6,849 nucleotides of DNA, taken from contig JANRJF010000408.1 of assembly GCA_033764095.1 (NCBI GenBank), positions 1 to 6,849 of the forward strand. The letters run 5' to 3'. The stretch is from JBDTMT01 sp033764095. Lineage in GTDB: Bacteria > Desulfobacterota > Binatia > HRBIN30 > CADEER01. This document shows positions 1 to 4,356 of this stretch, piece after piece. The notes beneath the pieces are model-generated. The model was given only the letters and a program-made list of their open reading frames with translations. It made no database searches and was not told where the DNA came from. The position numbers and the translations under genes are program-made. Every line of letters starts with the position of its first letter. Within the stretch, counting starts at the first letter, position 1.

Positions 1-33
1 GCCTGGGGGGGGGCGCCTCTGGCGGCGCCGGGC

Positions 34-89
34 GGGGGGTCGGGGCCGCGGGGGTTCGGGGCTCGGGGTTCGGGGCCGGGGGTTTCGGG
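34..89 (+). repeat. G-run tract with 7-bp tandem repeat, quadruplex-prone
   Basis: The + strand carries eight G-runs of three to six bases (34-39, 42-45, 50-54, 58-61, 65-68, 72-75, 78-82, 87-89) separated by two- to four-base spacers. From 51 to 77 they form an imperfect tandem repeat of a GGGGYTC heptamer: GGGGTTC, GGGGCTC, GGGGTTC, then a shortened GGGGCC. This fits a G-quadruplex or slippage-prone tract. No gene is visible here. The tract lies at the window edge, so run lengths could include sequencing error. Confidence 0.7.
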
Positions 90-107
90 TAGCGGGCCCC
101 GGGCCCA

Positions 108-150
108 GGGGGGTTGGAGTCTGGAGTCCTCCCCTAACCCCCAACCCCCT
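108..150 (-). terminator. Possible hairpin downstream of the dockerin/cohesin-like gene
   Basis: Bases 109-117 pair with 141-149 (nine consecutive pairs, plus a G-T pair at 108/150) around a 23-base loop that contains a direct repeat (GGAGTCT/GGAGTCC, 116-129). It lies about 20 bases after the stop codon of the minus-strand gene. There is no T-run after it, so an intrinsic terminator is doubtful. The same bases can instead form the quadruplex. Confidence 0.25.
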
Positions 151-164
151 AGCCCCCACCCCCC
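131..164 (-). repeat. C-run tract; G-quadruplex motif on the minus strand
   Basis: Five C-runs (131-134, 138-142, 145-149, 153-157, 159-164) are separated by one to three bases. On the minus strand this gives five G-runs of four to six with loops of 1, 3, 2 and 3 bases, a textbook strong quadruplex motif. It starts only 6 bases downstream of the stop codon of the minus-strand gene ending at 171, so it would lie in the 3' untranslated part of that transcript. A role in transcript end formation is inference. Confidence 0.7.
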
Positions 165-170
165 GTCTCC

Positions 171-1490
171 TCACCGCTCCCTGCAGCTCAGGCCGTTGGC
201 ACGCGAGGCGGCGCAGCTGCCGATGAGATCGATGCGGTCGATGGCACCGTGCACCAGCGTCACGTTCACCGGCCCGCGCAGCGGGCCGGCGCCGGTCTCC
301 AGCGGCGACAGATTGGTCGCGCTGAGTCGCACCAGGTAGAGGTACGGGCCCTGCCCGCTCGCCTGCAGCGTGACGCGGCGCTTGCGGTCGGCGCTGCGGC
401 AGTCGATGCGCCCGCCGCTACCCACCCGCCGGCAGGCCGGCAGGCTCCAGGTGGCGTCGAAGTCGGCGGCGTCGCGCACCCGCACGGTCAGGCCCTCGCT
501 CAGGGCGCGCGCTTCCAGGTCGCCCTCCGAGTCGTTGTCATTCAGCAAGGCGCGGACCTTGAGCAGGCCGCGCGTCGCCGCCGGCGGCGAGGTGCGCAGC
601 CGCGCGATGCTGACCACCAGCGAAGTCGGCGACTCGCTGCTGTCGCAGGCGTCGCCGCGGCCGTCGCCGTCGATGTCCGACTGGTCGGGGTTCGGCTCGG
701 CGACGCAGTTGTCGTCGGCGTCGGACACGCCGTCGCCGTCGGCGTCCGGCGCCGTGCCGACGATCACCGCGCCGTCCGATCCGTTCACCGCCTGCGCGTT
801 GCCGTCCGGATCGGACGTGCCGAGGTTGTAGTTCGACAGCGGATAGGTGCCGGCCGGCGCCAACGGGCTGATCGCCACCTTGCAGGTGTACAGCACGCCG
901 TCGGGAATCGGGCTGAGATCGCTGAGCGACAGCACCAGCGCACGCATGGCGGTGCAGGAGACGCCGACCGTACAGCCGGGCGGCTGAAAAGCGGCGAACA
1001 CGTCCTTCCCGTGCGCCGGATTAGCGGTGCAGTCGGGCCGCCCGCTCGGCGTCGCGGCGACCGGCGTCAGCGGATCGAAGGCGATGTCGTTCTGGATGCC
1101 GGCGACGTCGAGGCCGCCGGAATCGAGCGACACCGGGAAGCTCACCGTGGCGCCCGAGGTGCCGCTGGCGACGCCGACGTTGATCGACACCGTCCCCGGC
1201 GGCGCGTGCGGGTTGCCGAGCGGCCGGCAGTGGTTGCCGAGCGCCGCGTTGGCCGCGTTGATCACGTCGGCGATGTCGACGCCGCCGCTGCCGTTGGCGT
1301 CCGCCGCTGCGCAGCTGCCCAGCGCGCCGTCGCCGAGCGCGATACCGATGCCGCTGATCTGCTCGGCGCCGCTGATCGCGAGATCGGCGTTGCAATCGCC
1401 GCTGCACACCTGCGCCGCCACCGGCCGCGCCAGCAGCGTGCCGACGCACAACACGCCTCCCACGACCCAGGCCGTCCCGATCCCTCGCAT
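171..1490 (-). CDS. Secreted protein: dockerin-like pair, cohesin-like module, TSP3 repeat
   Basis: This is a 439-residue exported protein of unknown function. Residues 1-26 are a signal peptide (Arg, long hydrophobic core, cleavage likely after VAA). Residues 29-88 hold two EF-hand-like loops of dockerin type I style (Asp32/Asn34/Asp36, then Asp64/Asn66/Ser68), each followed by a short helix. Residues 99-246 form a beta-rich cohesin-like module containing GIQNDIAF and cysteines 154, 173, 179 and 203. Residues 249-283 are thrombospondin type 3-like calcium loops (DADGDGVSDADDNC and DIDGDGRGDAC). Residues 288-439 form a C-terminal domain with Cys353, 364, 426 and 436. No catalytic motif is seen. 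An in-frame ATG at 1496 is also possible, but the start at 1490 has better ribosome-site spacing; the longer reading from 1568 has no signal peptide at its N-terminus. The gene is divergent from a neighbour that carries the same cohesin-like module three times. It may be a surface binding or structural protein; dockerin-like loops in these bacteria need not bind cohesins. Confidence 0.85.
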   Translation of the reverse strand: MRGIGTAWVVGGVLCVGTLLARPVAAQVCSGDCNADLAISGAEQISGIGIALGDGALGSCAAADANGSGGVDIADVINAANAALGNHCRPLGNPHAPPGTVSINVGVASGTSGATVSFPVSLDSGGLDVAGIQNDIAFDPLTPVAATPSGRPDCTANPAHGKDVFAAFQPPGCTVGVSCTAMRALVLSLSDLSPIPDGVLYTCKVAISPLAPAGTYPLSNYNLGTSDPDGNAQAVNGSDGAVIVGTAPDADGDGVSDADDNCVAEPNPDQSDIDGDGRGDACDSSESPTSLVVSIARLRTSPPAATRGLLKVRALLNDNDSEGDLEARALSEGLTVRVRDAADFDATWSLPACRRVGSGGRIDCRSADRKRRVTLQASGQGPYLYLVRLSATNLSPLETGAGPLRGPVNVTLVHGAIDRIDLIGSCAASRANGLSCRER

Positions 1491-1685
1491 GCCCATGCGC
1501 TCCCCCGTTCGTCGCGCTGCGTGCCGTGCTGCTACGGCGTGGTGACACGCGGCGCGAAGCAAAGGCAAGAACTTTCGCGCTCACCCGCCGAACGGCAGTT
1601 CACCCTTGCTTGTCAGTAGGCAACCGCACTATCGGCGAAGGCGGCAGCGGCGGCCGAGCGATCAACGCGGCGAAGGAGCATCGCG
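1491..1685. promoter_or_regulatory. Divergent promoter region of two module-sharing genes
   Basis: The 195 bases between two divergent start codons must hold promoters for both genes unless they are read from farther away. For the + gene, a weak pair is TTGCTT (1606-1611) and TATCGG (1630-1635), 18 bases apart. A clear ribosome site AAGGAG (1673-1678) lies 7 bases before the ATG at 1686. For the - gene, TTGCCT/TTGCTT hexamers are visible but no good -10 box. Small dyads occur at 1526-1541 and 1588-1597. The shared gap suggests co-regulation of the pair; this is inferred from geometry only. Confidence 0.4.
1500..1506 (-). promoter_or_regulatory. Ribosome binding site deciding the start at 1490
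   Basis: The minus strand reads GGGGGAG here. It is 9 bases from the ATG at 1490 but only 3 bases from the ATG at 1496, which favours the second ATG. Both starts give the same signal peptide apart from two residues. Confidence 0.5.
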
Positions 1686-3338
1686 ATGCGGAGCGCAAAG
1701 GGAAGTCTGGCTGCGATCCTGTACGGGGCGTTGGCGCTCGGCGCCGCGCCGGCGACGGCGGGACAGAGCGTGACGCGCATCGAGGTGGACGGCGTGTCCG
1801 GGCTGCCGGCCGCGCGCCGCACGCTGGACGTGACCCTGCGCACCGCCGACGCGGTGGCCGGGGCGCAGAACGATCTCGTCTTTCCGCCGCAGGCGACCAT
1901 CCTGGTGCGGCCCAACGGCACGCCGTTCTGCGCGATCGGGTTCCAGCTGCCAGCCGAGAGCGAGGCGACGTTCACCTTCCTGCCGGACGGCTGCGCGCGC
2001 GGCGTCGACTGCACCGGCGTGCGCGCCGTGGTCATCGCCCCGGACGGCGAGACCATCGAGGACGGTACGGTGCTCTACACGTGCGAGATCCAGATCACAC
2101 CGCTGTCGGAGCCCGGCACCTACCCGATCGCGCTCGCCAATCTCGGCGCCAGCGATGCGCAGGGGAGTCCGTTGGACGTGGACGGCGTTCCCGGCATGCT
2201 GACCGTCGAGCAGGGCGTCAGCGCGACTATCAGCGCCGGGCAGATTCTCGCCATGCCGGGAACGCGGCAGACGGTGAGTGTGACGCTGTACGCTGCGGAC
2301 GGCGCCGGCGGCACGCAGAACGATCTCGGCTTCGACCTGCACACGCCGATCGCGGCGCGTTCGAACGGCACGCCGGACTGTACCCGCGGCCCGGAGATTC
2401 CCGGTCTCGGCGCCGTCACCTTCTCCTTCCGGCCGCCCGAGTGCGAGCCGGGCGTCGACTGCACCGGTATCCGGGCGCTCATCCTGGCGCTCGACAGTAC
2501 CGAGGATCCGCCGATCCCCGACGCGAGCGTGCTCTACACCTGCGCCATCGACATCGCCGCCGACGTGCCGCTCGGCCGCTACCCGCTCACCATCACCAAC
2601 GCGCAGGCGTCGAATGCCGACGGCCAGCCGTTGCCGACCGGCGGTGAGGACGGCTCGCTCCTGGTCTTCGACCAGGTCTCCACGCAGCTCGCGGTCGCCT
2701 CGGTGCACGGCGCGGCGGGCGAGCGCGTGGTCGTCGACGTGACGCTGCGCACCGACGAGGACATCGCCGGCGCGCAGATCGATCTCGCCTTCGACGCCGC
2801 GGCCCCGATCGCTACGCGGCCCAACGGCCGGCCGTCGTGCCTGAGGGGCAGGGAGATCCCGGTCGGTGGCTCGTCATTCTCGTTCCTGCCCGCCGGCTGC
2901 ACGCCGGGAGCGGACTGCAGCGGGGTGCGCGCGATCGTCGTGGCACCCGGCAATACCGGTGTACCGGACGGCACCGTGATGTTCAGCTGCGACATCGATG
3001 TGGCGGCCGGCAGTGCGCCGGGAAGCTACCCGCTGACCACCAGCAACACGCTGGCGTCCAACCTCGATGGACAACCGGTGCCCGCCGACGGCATCGACGG
3101 TGCGGTGATCGTCGACGCCGCGACGCCCACTGCCACCGTTGAACGCACGCCGATCGCGACGCCGACACAGACCGCCATCGCGACCATCACCCCAACGGCG
3201 ACGGAGACATCGCCTCGAAGCGGTGGCGGTGGCGGCAGTTGCGCCGTCGGCAGCGCTGCTGGCGACTCGGCATGGTGGCTGTTGGTGCCGTTGCTGCTGC
3301 GGCGCCGCAGGCGAGCGAGCACGACCGCGGCGACCTGA
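1686..3338 (+). CDS. Secreted triple cohesin-like module protein with C-terminal anchor tag
   Basis: This is a 550-residue exported protein. Residues 1-25 are a signal peptide ending ATA. Three homologous modules follow (about 28-176, 177-329 and 330-478). Each has a GxQxDLxF strand, an NGxPxC turn, a GxDC[TS]G[VI]RA strand, an [YF][TS]C strand and a G[TRS]YP[IL] strand near the end. Cysteines repeat in register: 82/103/109/133, 232/253/259/286 and 385/405/411/435. Residues 479-510 are a Thr/Pro-rich linker, and 513-543 a glycine run, a single Cys519, a hydrophobic stretch and five arginines: a C-terminal sorting or anchoring tag. No enzymatic motif is present. The start is supported by AAGGAG 7 bases upstream. 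The three-module, anchored layout resembles an anchoring scaffoldin in outline, but module identity as true cohesin is not certain. The partner is unknown; the divergent neighbour shares the module and adds a dockerin-like pair. Confidence 0.87.
   Translation: MRSAKGSLAAILYGALALGAAPATAGQSVTRIEVDGVSGLPAARRTLDVTLRTADAVAGAQNDLVFPPQATILVRPNGTPFCAIGFQLPAESEATFTFLPDGCARGVDCTGVRAVVIAPDGETIEDGTVLYTCEIQITPLSEPGTYPIALANLGASDAQGSPLDVDGVPGMLTVEQGVSATISAGQILAMPGTRQTVSVTLYAADGAGGTQNDLGFDLHTPIAARSNGTPDCTRGPEIPGLGAVTFSFRPPECEPGVDCTGIRALILALDSTEDPPIPDASVLYTCAIDIAADVPLGRYPLTITNAQASNADGQPLPTGGEDGSLLVFDQVSTQLAVASVHGAAGERVVVDVTLRTDEDIAGAQIDLAFDAAAPIATRPNGRPSCLRGREIPVGGSSFSFLPAGCTPGADCSGVRAIVVAPGNTGVPDGTVMFSCDIDVAAGSAPGSYPLTTSNTLASNLDGQPVPADGIDGAVIVDAATPTATVERTPIATPTQTAIATITPTATETSPRSGGGGGSCAVGSAAGDSAWWLLVPLLLRRRRRASTTAAT
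1767..3119 (+). repeat. Three tandem copies of a ~150-residue four-Cys module
   Basis: The modules lie at about 1767-2213, 2214-2672 and 2673-3119. Cysteine spacings are 21/6/24, 21/6/27 and 20/6/24. Copies 1 and 2 still share an identical 17-base DNA stretch (GGCGTCGACTGCACCGG) around the second cysteine pair, but overall they are clearly diverged, so the duplication is old rather than recent. Confidence 0.8.
3222..3314 (+). other. C-terminal Cys/TM/Arg sorting tag (MYXO-CTERM-like)
   Basis: Residues 513-543 read glycine run, SCAVG, a short spacer, WWLLVPLLL, then RRRRR, with seven residues after. This tripartite form (small motif with an invariant Cys, one membrane segment, basic cluster at the extreme C-terminus) is that of bacterial CTERM tags such as MYXO-CTERM and GlyGly-CTERM. 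These are recognised by dedicated proteases or sortase-like enzymes and leave the protein on the cell surface. Which tag class it belongs to, and whether the Cys is lipidated, cannot be told here. No processing enzyme is encoded in the window. Confidence 0.7.
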
Positions 3339-3362
3339 CTCCAACCGCGTCCGCGAGTGGGT

Positions 3363-3445
3363 AGCGCGGGCGTCCCTGCCCGCATCCGCGCGATGGCCTC
3401 CCGGACTGGGCGCCGCGCGCCGCGGCGGGCGGGGACGCCCGCGCT
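3363..3445. repeat. Inverted pair of a 21-bp GC-rich palindrome
   Basis: Bases 3363-3383 and 3425-3445 are reverse complements with one mismatch (T3377/G3431, which can still pair as G-U in + strand RNA). Each copy is itself a small hairpin (GCGGGC and GCCCGC around six bases). The left copy is preceded by GT, giving GTAGCGCGGGC, a string found again on the minus strand at 4346-4356. The arrangement resembles REP/BIME-type intergenic repeats. It starts 25 bases after the stop codon of the triple-module gene and could serve as its transcript end, although no T-run follows. Confidence 0.7.
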
Positions 3446-3520
3446 CCTCTCTGCGCCGGGTTGCACCGCAGCGCTGGGCCGTGCGTTAACCGCGCGCGGT
3501 ACGGAGACGAGGAACGCGAC

Positions 3521-4276
3521 ATGCACGTCGTCATCACCGGCGCGTCATCGGGCATCGGCGCAGCCCTGGCACGCGAGTTCGATGCGCCGGGCAACGGCCT
3601 GACGCTGGTGGCGCGCCGCCAGGCGCTGCTCGAGGAGCTGGCGAGCGGTCTGCGCGCGAAGACCCACGTCGTCGCCGCCGACCTCAGCGACTCGGCGCGC
3701 TGCGGCGAATGGATCGCCGGCGCCGAGGCGGCGCTCGGGCCGATCGACGTACTGATCAACAACGCCGGCTCGACCATGGTGCGACGCTTCGCCGACGGCG
3801 ACCTGGAGGAACCGGAACGCATGCTGCGGCTCGACCTGATCAACCCGCTGCGGCTGACCCATGCGGTGCTGCCGTCGATGCTGCAGCGCCGCAGCGGCAC
3901 GATCGTCGAGGTGTGCTCGGTCGCCGCCTTTGCCGCGCTGCTCGGCACGACCTACTACGCCGCGGCCAAGGCCGGATTGGCCGCCGCCTCGGAAGTGCTG
4001 CGCGGCGAGTTGCGCGGCAGCGGCGTCACCGTCGTCACCGTGTATCCCGGCCCGATCCGCACGGCGATGTCGACGCAGGCGTTCGACTCGTTTGCCGACC
4101 ACTGGACCAAGCGGCTGGCGCGCGAGGCCGCGCCCGAGGAGCTGGCGCGGCGCATCCGCCGCGCCGTCGAGCGCCGCCAGGCGCGCGTCGTCTTCCCCGC
4201 CGGCTACACCGTCGCACGCCACCTGCCGAACCTGGCGCGCTGGGTGCTGGATCGGCTGACGCCGCCGATTCGCTGA
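3521..4276 (+). CDS. Short-chain dehydrogenase/reductase (SDR), classical type
   Basis: This is a 251-residue cytoplasmic NAD(P)-dependent oxidoreductase; the substrate is unknown. Classical SDR motifs are all present in order: cofactor-binding TGASSGIG (residues 6-13), Asp54 in AADL for the adenine ring, NNAG (80-83), the structural Asn108, Ser123, Tyr136 and Lys140 (YAAAK) as catalytic tetrad with the correct 13-residue Ser-Tyr spacing, and PGPIRTAM (156-163) for the nicotinamide side. Arg32 and Arg33 after the second strand suggest, but do not prove, NADP(H) preference. The length is normal for the family. The start at 3521 is chosen because the motif lies right at the N-terminus, as usual, and AGGA lies about 7 bases upstream; the in-frame ATG at 3461 would add a non-homologous tail. 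It stands alone, 182 bases after the previous gene and convergent with the next, so context gives no pathway. Confidence 0.93.
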   Translation: MHVVITGASSGIGAALAREFDAPGNGLTLVARRQALLEELASGLRAKTHVVAADLSDSARCGEWIAGAEAALGPIDVLINNAGSTMVRRFADGDLEEPERMLRLDLINPLRLTHAVLPSMLQRRSGTIVEVCSVAAFAALLGTTYYAAAKAGLAAASEVLRGELRGSGVTVVTVYPGPIRTAMSTQAFDSFADHWTKRLAREAAPEELARRIRRAVERRQARVVFPAGYTVARHLPNLARWVLDRLTPPIR

Positions 4277-4298
4277 GGAATCGTCGCCCCCATCCTGG

Positions 4299-4324
4299 CC
4301 TTCCCCCGCTGGCGCGGGGGAAGG
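4299..4324. terminator. Bidirectional terminator-like hairpin between convergent genes
   Basis: A perfect 11-bp stem (CCTTCCCCCGC with GCGGGGGAAGG) encloses a TGGC loop. It lies 22 bases after the SDR stop and 28 bases after the stop of the minus-strand copper protein, as expected of a shared terminator. No T-run is present on either side. The CCTTCCCCCGC...GCGGGGGAAGG form also resembles a dispersed intergenic repeat, so it may be both. Confidence 0.6.
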
Positions 4325-4336
4325 AATCTGAGTCAC

Positions 4337-4356
4337 GCGCGGGGAGCCCGCGCTAC
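4337..4356. repeat. Small palindrome sharing GTAGCGCGGGC; supplies a stop codon
   Basis: GCGCGGG (4337-4343) pairs with CCCGCGC (4347-4353) around three bases. On the minus strand the element begins GTAGCGCGGGC, the same 11 bases as at 3361-3371. The TAG inside it (4355-4353) is the stop codon of the copper protein gene. Confidence 0.6.

Noticed and set aside
249..1619. 456-codon + strand frame opposite the dockerin/cohesin-like gene
   Set aside because: It is Arg/Ala/Val-rich with no recognisable domain and covers the full antisense of a gene with clear domains.
1526..2647. 373-codon + strand frame overlapping the triple-module gene
   Set aside because: It is an out-of-frame shadow rich in Arg/Ala/Gly; the modules and signal peptide are in the other frame.
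171..3338. A true cellulosome
   Set aside because: No glycoside hydrolase, carbohydrate-binding module or other polysaccharide enzyme is present, and dockerin-like EF-hand pairs are widespread in proteins unrelated to cellulose.
3339..3520. A small gene in the gap before the SDR
   Set aside because: The frames here are built from the inverted palindrome and have no plausible start with a ribosome site other than that of the SDR.
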